Source: a virus
Virus record (IMG/VR): IMGVR_UViG_3300034101_001095
Location: 1-21,597 of that record
Direction: 5' to 3' (one strand)
DNA: 21,597 nt
The notes below the pieces were generated by a model that worked only from the letters and a program-made list of their open reading frames with translations, had not been told where the DNA came from and made no database searches. This document shows, piece by piece, positions 5,662 through 12,488 of the stretch. Both the position numbers and the translations under genes were made by a program. Positions within the stretch are counted from its first letter, which is position 1. Every line of letters begins with the position of its first letter.

Positions 5662-7322
5662 TAATGAGTATCTTTCCAAGTCAAACCTACTTTATATTCA
5701 CCAGTAAGGGCACAATTCATATTAAAATGTTTACCAGCGTCTGCAATTGCCTGTACTCCTAATTGTCCGACTAATTCAGCGTACTGCTCAGGTGTTTCAC
5801 ACTGTATTTCATCGTGGACATTAGCTACTAATTTAAACGGTATTTTGCGTTTTGTCAAGTCTTTGTAGAGAATTAACAACGCTTGTTTCATGACTATCGC
5901 ACCAGCGCCCTGCAGTAGCGTGTTGAGCGCCGAATGCTCCGAGCGAACGAGTAACTTACGTCCGTCCAAACCGAGTAGGACTCCCCTCGCAGCAAACGCA
6001 TCAGATACCCTTTTTCGCAACTTCTTGAGGCTCGGCGTGTTTTGTAGAAAATTATCAATGAGCTGTTGTCCCTTTTTCGGTGAGCCTCCAACAACCGTCC
6101 CGATCTTGGCAGCTCCTGCACCATACAGGAATGCATAGATAAAAGTCTTAGCTTGGTTCCGTGTCTCAAGCCCTGCCGCTTTTTGATTGGCTGTGTGTAT
6201 GTCGCCGGAAACAACTTCATTTGTATACGCATTATCATTCATGTAGTGCGCCAGCATCCGCAACTCTAAACCGCTTGCATCGATGCCGACTAACTTCCAT
6301 CCTTTCTCAACTATCCAAAGATTACGACACTCAGGTCCGTATATCGCAGTAGAGTTTGGTACTTGAGCCATGTTCGGTTTAATGTGAGTCATACGACCTG
6401 TGACTGTACCATTACTAATAACCCTACCGTGAACACGACCATCAGCGCTGATTGATTCAATCCAGCTTTCAATCTGTGCGATACGCTTTTGTAACATCAA
6501 GTACTCGGCGATTGCTTTCGCTTCGGGGATGTCGCTGCCTTCGAGCGTGGTTTCGTCGACGATTGGGGCGTTTGTTTTCTCTGTGAACTTTGACGGCTTC
6601 CAGCCCTTCTCGATGAGCCTTTCGGCGATTTGCTGGCGACTTCCGGGATTGAAGTCTTCCACGATGTCGGGAAGGGGTCTTCCTGTTCTTTTGTGGGTGC
6701 GTCCAGATGTGACTCTGGCAGGAAAAATGCTCTGCATCGCAACTGTAATAGCGTCCAACTTAGCTTTAAGTTCAGCCAGTAATCGCATAGCAGACGGTTC
6801 ATCGAACTTGAAACCGTTGCGTTCTTGTCCTGCAATGATTGCTTGTACTTCATGTTCTAACTCCTGTGATTTGGTTGAAAAGTCCTGCCGTTTTAATTCA
6901 TACTTCAAGTAATCGTACACCTTATGTAATACTTCTACGTCCTGCTTGCAATACTCAATCATCTCGTCAAGTGACTGTGTTTGTAAATCAAAGTCAGTAA
7001 AGTCACTCTTCTCGATTCCCAACATCTTGCCGAGGTTGGCTAACCCGTGACCGCCGGGAAGACTTGGGTTTAGTAAGCGACTTAGAACTAACGTATCTGC
7101 TACTATCTTCAATGTAATCTGACATTTCCATAACTTTTTCAGTAAGTGAAAGTCGAATGCTATCCCATTGTGAGCCACTATCAAACTCGCTGCCTTTATG
7201 TACTCCGATAAGTCTTTTGCTTCTTTCCATATCTTTACCTCGTTTGTGTCTAAATCCTTTGTAACAACGCACCAAATCTTGCTATGATCTAATGTGGTTT
7301 CGATGTCAAGTAATAATCTCAT
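5661..7322 (-). CDS. Family A DNA polymerase (T7-like) with 3'-5' proofreading domain
   Basis: A 553-residue replicative polymerase. Exonuclease motifs: LLLDIETT (D6, E8), IVAHNGIAFDF (N52, D57) and YCKQD (Y124, D128). Polymerase motifs: A, LVGIDASGLELRMLAHYM (D348); B, RNQAKTFIYAFLYG (R388, K392, Y396, Y400); C, NVHDEIQ (H503, D504, E505). Tyr396 occupies the position of E. coli Pol I Phe762, as in T7. T7 polymerase has 704 residues. Most of the difference falls before the FNPGSRQQI segment (residue 224), where T7 has its thioredoxin-binding loop, so that loop appears absent. The start lacks a strong ribosome binding site and lies 4 bp after the methyltransferase stop. Confidence 0.96.
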   Translation of the reverse strand: MRLLLDIETTLDHSKIWCVVTKDLDTNEVKIWKEAKDLSEYIKAASLIVAHNGIAFDFHLLKKLWKCQITLKIVADTLVLSRLLNPSLPGGHGLANLGKMLGIEKSDFTDFDLQTQSLDEMIEYCKQDVEVLHKVYDYLKYELKRQDFSTKSQELEHEVQAIIAGQERNGFKFDEPSAMRLLAELKAKLDAITVAMQSIFPARVTSGRTHKRTGRPLPDIVEDFNPGSRQQIAERLIEKGWKPSKFTEKTNAPIVDETTLEGSDIPEAKAIAEYLMLQKRIAQIESWIESISADGRVHGRVISNGTVTGRMTHIKPNMAQVPNSTAIYGPECRNLWIVEKGWKLVGIDASGLELRMLAHYMNDNAYTNEVVSGDIHTANQKAAGLETRNQAKTFIYAFLYGAGAAKIGTVVGGSPKKGQQLIDNFLQNTPSLKKLRKRVSDAFAARGVLLGLDGRKLLVRSEHSALNTLLQGAGAIVMKQALLILYKDLTKRKIPFKLVANVHDEIQCETPEQYAELVGQLGVQAIADAGKHFNMNCALTGEYKVGLTWKDTH

Positions 7323-7326
7323 AGAA

Positions 7327-7980
7327 TTATCTTACTCTATGTGATAGTGTTTTGTCAACAAATATTAAATTAGAACCACAACGAATAATCGGATCATAGC
7401 CAACACCGGTCATTAGAGAACGAATATCTTCTTCGCTATAAGGCTGCAACTCCACGCAGATTACCTTAAATGGGTGCAGACAATAATTGATGCTCTGCAG
7501 CACTTCGTAATCCATGCCCTCAATATCAATTGTCAGAAAGTCCGGTGTGAGTTTGTGTTTAAGGATTTGGTCAATTGTGAAGATTGGTAGTTCTTTGACA
7601 TCGGTAATGGAGAACTGCGGATAATCCATCACAAATCCCTCAGCCACCTCTTTAAGGAAGCTATTTCGTCCAGATTCGCTATCAATCATGTAAAATTCAC
7701 GGAATTCTGATTGAATACCCACACCAACATTAAGGTTAATATCCTGTGGTCGTTGCTCTAGGAATGCTTTATATAAATTAGGATTTGGCTCAACATTAAT
7801 ACCCCTACTGCCGTTGTCATAGAACAGCTTAGTATTACTAATCCGTTCCGGATGGTGCGCTCCCACATCCAAGTATGAAGGAGTAGCAATACCGAGACTG
7901 TGAAAGATAGCCCGAATAATAATATCATCTCCATGTTGAGCATAAGTCATATCTCCAAATAGTTGATCGGGATGTGCCAT
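7327..7980 (-). CDS. FkbM-family SAM-dependent methyltransferase
   Basis: A 217-residue methyltransferase of the FkbM type. PSYLDVGAHHPERISNT (about 35-51) is the SAM-binding motif I. GINVEPNPNLY (61-70) is the acidic strand 2 motif. FLTIDIEGMDYEVLQSI (148-164) is the FkbM signature, and VICVELQPYS follows. Such enzymes usually O-methylate sugars or small molecules. It sits between the small-gene cluster and DNA polymerase, with its ATG sharing a base with the upstream stop (TAATG). It may decorate glycans together with the GT9-like enzyme at 796-1812, but the two are not adjacent. Substrate unknown. Confidence 0.85.
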   Translation of the reverse strand: MAHPDQLFGDMTYAQHGDDIIIRAIFHSLGIATPSYLDVGAHHPERISNTKLFYDNGSRGINVEPNPNLYKAFLEQRPQDINLNVGVGIQSEFREFYMIDSESGRNSFLKEVAEGFVMDYPQFSITDVKELPIFTIDQILKHKLTPDFLTIDIEGMDYEVLQSINYCLHPFKVICVELQPYSEEDIRSLMTGVGYDPIIRCGSNLIFVDKTLSHRVR

Positions 7981-8150
7981 TAGTGTCTACCCTGCGTTGC
8001 TATTAGCAATTGCTGCCTCAGCGCTTTTAATTCCGCCATCGCCATTACTAATCCCGCATGAGTCTTCACTACTTGGTCTTGTAATTCCTTTATCTGCTTT
8101 TGCATTTCTTCGACGCACTGCACTCGGTCTTCTGTCGTCCATGTTGTCAT
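7980..8150 (-). CDS. Small coiled-coil protein, 56 aa (nested in another reading frame)
   Basis: A 56-residue frame (MTTWTTEDRVQCVEEMQ, then heptad-like IKELQDQVVKTHAGLVMAM and LKALRQQLL), predicted to be mostly coiled coil. ATG 8150 has GGAGA about 7 bases upstream, and the stop shares a base with the methyltransferase start (TAATG). Nearly the whole gene lies inside the 3' half of the 113-codon frame at 7987-8328, shifted by one base. The strong ribosome binding site and junction make this frame the more certain of the two. Confidence 0.65.
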   Translation of the reverse strand: MTTWTTEDRVQCVEEMQKQIKELQDQVVKTHAGLVMAMAELKALRQQLLIATQGRH

Positions 8151-8328
8151 TTGATTTCTCCATTTCCAAAGGTTGTTCCAGTTGAACAGATTCAGTGGTG
8201 GACACTTCCACACCATTTTCTAACTCCCCAATATACTCTTCTAAATACTGTATATATTCCTTTTGCTTATACAGTTCCTCAATACATCCTTGTGCTAACT
8301 CAAATACTCTCTTTGTTACATCATCCAT
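7987..8328 (-). CDS. Hypothetical protein with N-terminal coiled coil, 113 aa
   Basis: A 113-residue frame. The first 60 residues are helical and acidic (VFELAQGCIEELYKQ, YIQYLEEYIGELENG). The remaining part (RRPSAVRRRNAKADKG, SSEDSCGISNGDGG) is low-complexity and probably disordered, and it is encoded on the same DNA as the 56-aa gene. The start overlaps the small membrane protein gene by 13 bp. The ribosome binding site is weak. The N-terminal half is probably real. The tail is uncertain and may exist only because the overlapping frame constrains it. Confidence 0.55.
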   Translation of the reverse strand: MDDVTKRVFELAQGCIEELYKQKEYIQYLEEYIGELENGVEVSTTESVQLEQPLEMEKSNDNMDDRRPSAVRRRNAKADKGITRPSSEDSCGISNGDGGIKSAEAAIANSNAG

Positions 8329-8528
8329 GTAATAAGTCCAGACGCATAAAAGAACACTGCCACCGCTTCAACAATCAATAACGGATTGTCCCGTTGCTTC
8401 CATCCTGCCCAAGCCCACATCGCACTGCCAATTACGCTAAGTACAATATTCATTGGGTAGATATTGTAACTGGTTAATGCAATGCCGGCTAGGCAGAAAC
8501 AGGTAGCAATCCATTTAAAGAGTAGCAT
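8316..8528 (-). CDS. Small integral membrane protein, 70 aa
   Basis: A 70-residue hydrophobic protein with about three membrane segments: MLLFKWIATCFCLAGIALT, the region around NIVLSVIGSAMWAWAGW, and IVEAVAVFFYASGLI. It resembles DUF6552-type small membrane proteins of phages and bacteria, from memory. It overlaps the 109-aa gene by 14 bp and the next gene by 13 bp. The ribosome binding site is weak, so it is likely translated by coupling. Probably located in the host inner membrane. Function unknown. Confidence 0.7.
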   Translation of the reverse strand: MLLFKWIATCFCLAGIALTSYNIYPMNIVLSVIGSAMWAWAGWKQRDNPLLIVEAVAVFFYASGLITWMM

Positions 8529-8844
8529 CGTTACGCCATTTATCGACTGTTAAATCCAAAGCAGTACCGTCAAGCCATTCCCATGTTACCATCTTGTTAT
8601 CGCACAATACGACAATCGGCGCATAAGCCCCCGGAGGAACATCCCATGCAGAATTGCGTAACCAAAGATAGCGTTCAGCGTGATTGAAGATTTCTTTATT
8701 ATCCTGAATCCGGCTAAAGACATCTTTATTAAGTTCACGCAATCGCTCAATCTCATTGCACAGATCCGTAATGATCCTACGGGTGACATGATAGTCATCA
8801 TGCTTTGCGTACTTCAATGCCTTTTCTAATAAATCGTCTTTCAT
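8515..8844 (-). CDS. Hypothetical protein, 109 aa
   Basis: A 109-residue protein with a helical N-terminal half (LLEKALKYAKHDDYHVTRRI, EIERLRELNKDV) and a strand-rich C-terminal half (RYLWLRNSAWDVPPGAYAPI, TWEWLDGTALDLTVDKW). The RYLWLR...P.V...........LDGTALD..VD pattern is recurrent in small phage proteins of unknown function. AGGAAACA precedes the ATG, which overlaps the primase-helicase stop (ATGA). Confidence 0.75.
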   Translation of the reverse strand: MKDDLLEKALKYAKHDDYHVTRRIITDLCNEIERLRELNKDVFSRIQDNKEIFNHAERYLWLRNSAWDVPPGAYAPIVVLCDNKMVTWEWLDGTALDLTVDKWRNDATL

Positions 8845-10430
8845 ATTGTTTCCTGTATCTCTAACATACGACCTGTTGATGGATTGTATAGCAAATCACC
8901 AGCACCGCCCGTGTAACCGCTAAAGCGATTCTTTAAAACCCTAACATGAGTGGTGTTTCTATCGACCATGTCAACAGCCTGTCCATTACGCTCTAGTCCA
9001 ATCACGATGTCAGATAACTGTGCAATCGATCCTGAACCACGCAACTGAGCCAGCGAAGTGACGGCTCCTTCCTCGTGACCTTTGCTCTCAGGACGCTTTA
9101 GGTGCGATACACATAGCAGACTGATACCGGTCTCCTGCACCAGCATCCGTAAGCGTGTCATAATCGCATCCAAAGCCTTTCGTTCATCGCCAACATCACC
9201 CCCGCTAACAATGATACTAATGTGATCCAAGACCACGTAGCCACAGTTAAGTCCTTTTGCCATGTAACGGACACGATTAACAATGTTATCAAGATTACTA
9301 CTTCCAAAATGATCAAACAGATAAAGGCGGTCAGTGCCAAGTGTTCGATTAAATCCATCTCGTAGTTCCTCCTCAGTAACATCCACATCCGGCAGGTGGA
9401 TTGGTTTGTTCAATGCCAAAGACATCAGCGATCTAGCGGTCTTACGCACACCTTCTTCTAAGAACATCATCCCGATATTGTCCTCGGTCTTAGACAGGAT
9501 ATGCCATACGATCTCACGCAAGAACTGTGATTTGCCTAAGCCTGATCCTGCGGTAATCATAACTAACTCGCCCTTACGAATGCCGTAGGTTAGTTTGTTG
9601 ATGCCGGTATAAGGATAATCGACTTCTGCCTTGTCAATCGGTTTAGATACGACATCCCATAGCGTAGAGCCTTGAATGATGCCATCAGGTACATACTGCT
9701 CTGCTCTCCACCAATCGTCAACGAATTCCTTATCCGCCTTGATCTTGAGATAGTCTGACGCATCTTTGAGTCCGGTTCGCATTTTAACCATTTTGACTTT
9801 ACCGCCAAATAACTCAGCAACAGACTGCATTGCCTTTTGACCGGCTTCGTCGCTATCAAAGCATAGGACAATATTCTCAAATGAATCGATGTATTCATAT
9901 TGCGACTTACAGTCCTTCAAAGCAGCCGATGCACCATTACGAATCGATATAACCGGATACTTAGCGCCCATCATCTGAAACGCTGACAGTGCATCTAACT
10001 CACCCTCACAGATCGTTAAGAATCTACCGCCTTTAGGGAAACAGTTCTGACCGAACAGCATCGTAGAGTTAAACTCACCAGCAATCGAGAATGATTTAGA
10101 ACTAACGAGCCTAATTTTAATAGCAGATAACACGCCATCATTATCGAAGTAAGGGTAATAATGCTTATTGACATCTTGTTTTACTCCATATTTTAGGCAA
10201 ACAGCCGAAGAAATACCACGATCACTGATAGCACTAGCAGTAGCATTGTCATAAAATTGTAGATCCTTATTCATAGGTTTAATTTCTCTTGTTGATATTT
10301 CACCAGCCTCATCCACATAAGTGTGGCAGACATGGCAATAAGTGTGTCCATCATCATGTAAAGCATTACCATCCGATGATCCGCACCGATCACATGCGAT
10401 ATGCTTTAGGAATTTACTCTTTGTTAGCAT
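8841..10430 (-). CDS. Bifunctional DNA primase-helicase, T7 gp4-like
   Basis: A 529-residue protein that synthesises primers and unwinds DNA at the fork. An N-terminal zinc ribbon has C13/C16 and C32/C35. The TOPRIM primase core has CEGELDA (E142) and LCFDSDEAG (D192, D194). The RecA-like helicase has Walker A AGSGLGKS (294-301), Walker B YVVLDH (D402), the RGSGSIAQLSD motif (464-474) and the LKNRFSG arginine-finger region (R502). Length is close to T7 gp4A (566). GAGGAA lies 6 bases upstream of ATG 10430. It starts inside the 3' end of a 57-codon gene (17 bp overlap) and ends in an ATGA overlap. Confidence 0.95.
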   Translation of the reverse strand: MLTKSKFLKHIACDRCGSSDGNALHDDGHTYCHVCHTYVDEAGEISTREIKPMNKDLQFYDNATASAISDRGISSAVCLKYGVKQDVNKHYYPYFDNDGVLSAIKIRLVSSKSFSIAGEFNSTMLFGQNCFPKGGRFLTICEGELDALSAFQMMGAKYPVISIRNGASAALKDCKSQYEYIDSFENIVLCFDSDEAGQKAMQSVAELFGGKVKMVKMRTGLKDASDYLKIKADKEFVDDWWRAEQYVPDGIIQGSTLWDVVSKPIDKAEVDYPYTGINKLTYGIRKGELVMITAGSGLGKSQFLREIVWHILSKTEDNIGMMFLEEGVRKTARSLMSLALNKPIHLPDVDVTEEELRDGFNRTLGTDRLYLFDHFGSSNLDNIVNRVRYMAKGLNCGYVVLDHISIIVSGGDVGDERKALDAIMTRLRMLVQETGISLLCVSHLKRPESKGHEEGAVTSLAQLRGSGSIAQLSDIVIGLERNGQAVDMVDRNTTHVRVLKNRFSGYTGGAGDLLYNPSTGRMLEIQETI

Positions 10431-10587
10431 CTTGTTCCTCTTTTGCCTTTCTTACAATGTAGTCTGCCTCTAAGCGCCACATCGCCATGCGTGGATCTTC
10501 TTCCCTGTATTCACAGTCCCCGTATGCACGGGTTCCGCTAATGCTATTTGCTTCTTTTATATTGGCAACGATACCTTGTATGCTCAT
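10414..10587 (-). CDS. Small hypothetical protein, 57 aa
   Basis: A 57-residue protein (MSIQGIVANIKEANSIS, GTRAYGDCEYREEDP, then helix MAMWRLEADYIVRKAKEEQ). It is tied on both sides: its ATG overlaps the TGA of the 81-aa gene (ATGA), and its 3' end overlaps the primase-helicase start by 17 bp. No family recognised. Confidence 0.65.
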   Translation of the reverse strand: MSIQGIVANIKEANSISGTRAYGDCEYREEDPRMAMWRLEADYIVRKAKEEQDANKE

Positions 10588-10829
10588 TTCTGCTTACCTT
10601 TCTTTGGTATGTTTAATGTTTCTGCGTGGAACTCCATAACTACATGGGATAGTTCTGCTAACTGCTCTGAGTATTGCTTTACTGTATCGTGTACAAACCA
10701 CATAGAACCGCTAGTTAAATCATTCGGATCAGCCGATGCCACTGTTTCTAACATTGATACAAAGCAATTCATACGGCTTTGAATCAGGTCAATCTTGTTG
10801 CTAATATCGTAATAATAATTCTCCATCAT
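10584..10829 (-). CDS. Hypothetical helical protein, 81 aa
   Basis: Start at ATG 10829 (or the adjacent ATG 10826) with AGGAGAG about 5 bases upstream. That beats the longer frame to 10850, which would run through the ribosome binding site. The product is almost all helical (YYYDISNKIDLIQSRMN, VKQYSEQLAELSHVVMEF) with a basic tail (IPKKGKQK). The TAG of the membrane protein gene forms part of this ribosome binding site, so coupling is likely. Function unknown. Confidence 0.75.
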   Translation of the reverse strand: MMENYYYDISNKIDLIQSRMNCFVSMLETVASADPNDLTSGSMWFVHDTVKQYSEQLAELSHVVMEFHAETLNIPKKGKQK

Positions 10830-10836
10830 TTCTCTC

Positions 10837-11058
10837 CTATTTAACATCAATCACACCCTGCACCCTAACACGATGCGGGTAATCCTTTTCAATCCAAAAA
10901 CAACGATAAGTCCCATTCTTAACACTAAGCCATGCCTCATAGCGCTGATACTTGCCTGTTGCGTCAATGCAATCATTATGCTCAAAATGCGCCTGATTAG
11001 CAACCCAACCGCATAAACAACCCAAAGCAAATACCCCAATGAAAATAAGGTCTTTCAC
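10837..11058 (-). CDS. Small membrane-anchored protein, 73 aa, GTG start
   Basis: The product begins at GTG 11058 in a GTGA overlap with the upstream stop. It reads VKDLIFIGVFALGCLCGWVA, a single N-terminal membrane segment, followed by a soluble part with HNDCIDATGKYQRYEAWL and YRCFWIEKDYPHRVRVQGV. It probably sits in the inner membrane with the rest in the periplasm. The two cysteines in the soluble part (CIDA, RCFW) may form a disulfide. An upstream ATG at 11079 is possible but would overlap the previous gene more. Function unknown. Confidence 0.65.
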   Translation of the reverse strand: MKDLIFIGVFALGCLCGWVANQAHFEHNDCIDATGKYQRYEAWLSVKNGTYRCFWIEKDYPHRVRVQGVIDVK

Positions 11059-11231
11059 TTCGTATCGTCCTGAGAGCAAGCGACATCAATAGCCTTGCTA
11101 ATTGCTTGCCATTGACTGCGTGGCATTGTAATCGTGATGTCATCATCTTCGGGTAATTCAATGCCAATATCCTTAGCACAATGCACACAAACAAAGACAT
11201 ATCCGTCAGGTGCTTCTAGTTTCTCAATCAT
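11055..11231 (-). CDS. Small hypothetical protein with CxxC, 58 aa
   Basis: A 58-residue protein (MIEKLEAPDGYVFVCVHCAK, DIGIELPEDDDITITMP, then a C-terminal helix WQAISKAIDVACS). It has a CVHC pair that might bind metal together with the later cysteine. It overlaps the 54-aa gene by 8 bp and the membrane protein gene by 4 bp (GTGA). No family recognised. Confidence 0.65.
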   Translation of the reverse strand: MIEKLEAPDGYVFVCVHCAKDIGIELPEDDDITITMPRSQWQAISKAIDVACSQDDTK

Positions 11232-11388
11232 CTTTATCCTCCGCTACTGCTCGTTGAACTAAGCGATTGACCTTATCAGCGATAGCGACATCTAAATCAG
11301 CCATCACTGCATCATAGCCATAATAACCGATTAAATCGACAAAGTCCATCATTATGAAATGATATCTTGCTTCTTCGTTATGATGCAT
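11224..11388 (-). CDS. Small acidic hypothetical protein, 54 aa
   Basis: A 54-residue protein (MHHNEEARYHFIMMDFVDLI, GYYGYDAVMADLDVAIADKV, acidic end AEDKDD). The start is marked by an excellent AAGGAGG, 5 bases before ATG 11388, the best ribosome binding site in the window. It is the first gene after the 177-bp gap and so probably heads its own transcript. Function unknown. Confidence 0.75.
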   Translation of the reverse strand: MHHNEEARYHFIMMDFVDLIGYYGYDAVMADLDVAIADKVNRLVQRAVAEDKDD

Positions 11389-11411
11389 AAATCCTCCTTG
11401 TAATAAATCCG

Positions 11412-11440
11412 ACAATATCACACATTAGTAATAAATACAA
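11412..11440 (-). promoter_or_regulatory. Candidate sigma70-like leftward promoter
   Basis: Reading the minus strand, TTGTAT (-35) and TATTGT (-10) are 17 bp apart, and initiation would fall about 17 bases before the strong ribosome binding site of the 54-aa gene. Both boxes are imperfect, but spacing and position are right. The 177-bp gap 11389-11565 is AT-rich and also holds a direct repeat ATAAATACAAC (11431-11441 and 11445-11455, 14-bp period). Confidence 0.35.
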
Positions 11441-11475
11441 CGACATAAATACAACACAATGCTATTGACAAAATC

Positions 11476-11488
11476 ATCATAATATGAT
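11476..11488. repeat. 13-bp palindrome ATCATAATATGAT
   Basis: A perfect inverted repeat ATCATA/TATGAT around one central base, in the non-coding gap upstream of the candidate leftward promoter. It has the form of a dimeric regulator site, but it is AT-rich, so chance is possible. Confidence 0.35.
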
Positions 11489-11565
11489 ACCCTCACTTTA
11501 CAGTATTACTTCATAGGTGTTTTTAACTATGTATATATCATAAGCATATACTAAGTTGTATAACA

Positions 11566-11796
11566 TCATAGGTCTTTATAATCATCATAGTCTGTATAGT
11601 CCCCGTATTCGTCAAATATTTCATCCATACTAGGCATATCAGCCTCGTGTAGTAAATCCTTACGATCTATTGTCGGTATCAATACATCAAGCCCTGTATA
11701 GCAATCTTGGCACATATCCAAATACTTGCCATCTAAGGTCTTTCGTGTTGACTCATAATCATTAAGCATTTTGTCACATATTGTGCAGTGCATCAT
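11566..11796 (-). CDS. Small zinc-finger-like protein, 76 aa
   Basis: A 76-residue protein with CTICDKML near the N-terminus and MCQDC about 25 residues later: two CxxC pairs that should bind one zinc. The tail is strongly acidic and Tyr/Asp-rich (DEYGDYTDYDDYKDL). The ESTRKTLDGKYLDMC pattern looks familiar from small aquatic-phage proteins. GGAG precedes two adjacent ATG codons (11796 and 11793). The first overlaps the stop of the 53-aa gene. Last gene before the 177-bp gap. Function unknown; possibly binds nucleic acid or a host protein. Confidence 0.7.
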   Translation of the reverse strand: MMHCTICDKMLNDYESTRKTLDGKYLDMCQDCYTGLDVLIPTIDRKDLLHEADMPSMDEIFDEYGDYTDYDDYKDL

Positions 11797-11954
11797 TTCT
11801 CCAATTCAATAGGGTCAATTAGAAATTCTACATCATCGTGCTGGTGTAATACGCTAATCACATTTAGGTAATCAATTGCTGAATCCATCGTATGAAAAGC
11901 CTTTAGCATTTCTACTTCTTTACCTTCAATTTCACTTACAACATAAATCTTCAT
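11793..11954 (-). CDS. Small hypothetical protein, 53 aa
   Basis: A 53-residue protein (MKIYVVSEIEGKEVEMLKAF, SAIDYLNVISVLHQHDD, end IDPIELEK) with a beta-alpha-beta look. AGAGAGG lies about 7 bases upstream of ATG 11954, and the stop overlaps the zinc-finger gene (ATGA). It is the first gene after the terminator-like hairpin at 12011-12051. No family recognised. Confidence 0.65.
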   Translation of the reverse strand: MKIYVVSEIEGKEVEMLKAFHTMDSAIDYLNVISVLHQHDDVEFLIDPIELEK

Positions 11955-12010
11955 AAAAGCCTCTCTATTCGATTAAAACATAGTAGATGATACCTACCCC
12001 TTAACTACCC

Positions 12011-12051
12011 TAAGAAAACCCCGTATACGCTGTTTTAGAGCGTTTTAGGGG
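12011..12051 (-). terminator. Terminator-like hairpin inside the leftward block
   Basis: On the minus strand, CCCC and ACGCT pair with AGCGT and GGGG (12019-12051, loop CTAAAAC) with small internal bulges, followed by TTTTCTT. It starts at the stop codon of the 33-aa membrane protein. The stem is interrupted and the T-run short, so it may be only partly efficient. Roughly 90 bases (11955-12044) around it contain no gene. Confidence 0.45.
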
Positions 12052-12146
12052 TATTTTAAGATTATACTTAACCCGATTATGATAACATGGTGAATAACAT
12101 ATGCTAGAATCAGATATATAAGACACCAAAATAGTGCAGTTTTCAT
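12045..12146 (-). CDS. Single-span membrane micropeptide, 33 aa
   Basis: A 33-residue peptide: MKTALFWCLIYLILAYVIHH, then VIIIGLSIILKYP. It is almost entirely hydrophobic, long enough for one membrane helix or a short hairpin. It begins in an ATGA overlap with the stop of the secreted 48-aa protein, so both should be co-translated. Its stop codon lies in the terminator-like hairpin. Both proteins would meet at the inner membrane. Small size limits certainty. Confidence 0.5.
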   Translation of the reverse strand: MKTALFWCLIYLILAYVIHHVIIIGLSIILKYP

Positions 12147-12289
12147 AATGGTTCACAGTTGATTATTTTCCCATCGGCGCAGATATAGCAAACAGTTGTC
12201 CCCGTTGGTGTGTTGATTATAGCAGTTTTACAGGCATAGGCGCTAGACATTAGCGACATAAAGCCTAATAGAATCAATAGTTTACGCAT
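12143..12289 (-). CDS. Secreted small Cys-rich protein, 48 aa
   Basis: A 48-residue protein with a clear signal peptide: Arg-Lys start, hydrophobic core LLILLGFMSLM, then a SSAYA cleavage site. The mature part has about 29 residues with four cysteines (C20, C34, C37, C44) and the segments NTPTGTTVCYICADG and IINCEPL, so two disulfides are likely in the periplasm. It is not a classical lipobox. It overlaps the 68-aa gene upstream by 8 bp and the 33-aa membrane peptide downstream (ATGA). Such proteins occur in early regions of other phages. Function unknown. Confidence 0.65.
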   Translation of the reverse strand: MRKLLILLGFMSLMSSAYACKTAIINTPTGTTVCYICADGKIINCEPL

Positions 12290-12488
12290 TACTAGCCTTT
12301 CTAAACATTGTGTTTACCTTTTCTAATTCAATAACTTCGTCAATATTCCAATCGCCGAAACTTGTTTGCTTAAAATCTCCGCCGTCCATGTCATAGGCAA
12401 TCTCTTTAGCCTCGCTTAGGCTATCCGCCTCAATATCGGCATAGACATAAGACATATAACTTGCTAATACTCTATACTTGGTTTTCAT
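12282..12488 (-). CDS. Small conserved protein, DpnD/PcfM-like, 68 aa
   Basis: A 68-residue protein with MKTKYRVLASYMSYVYADIE, then ADSLSEAKEIAYDMDGGDF and FGDWNIDEVIELEKV. The YVxIEADSxxEAxEIA arrangement is that of the small DpnD/PcfM-like family found on phages and plasmids, whose role is not known. GGAGAAC lies about 9 bases upstream of ATG 12488, inside the 3' end of the preceding gene. Confidence 0.7.
   Translation of the reverse strand: MKTKYRVLASYMSYVYADIEADSLSEAKEIAYDMDGGDFKQTSFGDWNIDEVIELEKVNTMFRKASNA

Noticed and set aside
5894-6238. Minus-strand 114-codon and plus-strand frames inside the polymerase gene
   Set aside because: They overlap conserved polymerase motifs in other frames, lack ribosome binding sites and have basic low-quality sequence.
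11465-11488. Plus-strand TTGACA followed by TATGAT
   Set aside because: The boxes are only 12 bp apart, too short for a sigma70 promoter, and the TATGAT is part of the palindrome. No rightward gene follows.
11498-11569. A 23-codon minus-strand frame overlapping the stop of the zinc-finger-like gene
   Set aside because: The ATGA-type overlap is suggestive, but the product is very short and AT-driven with no ribosome binding site of its own.
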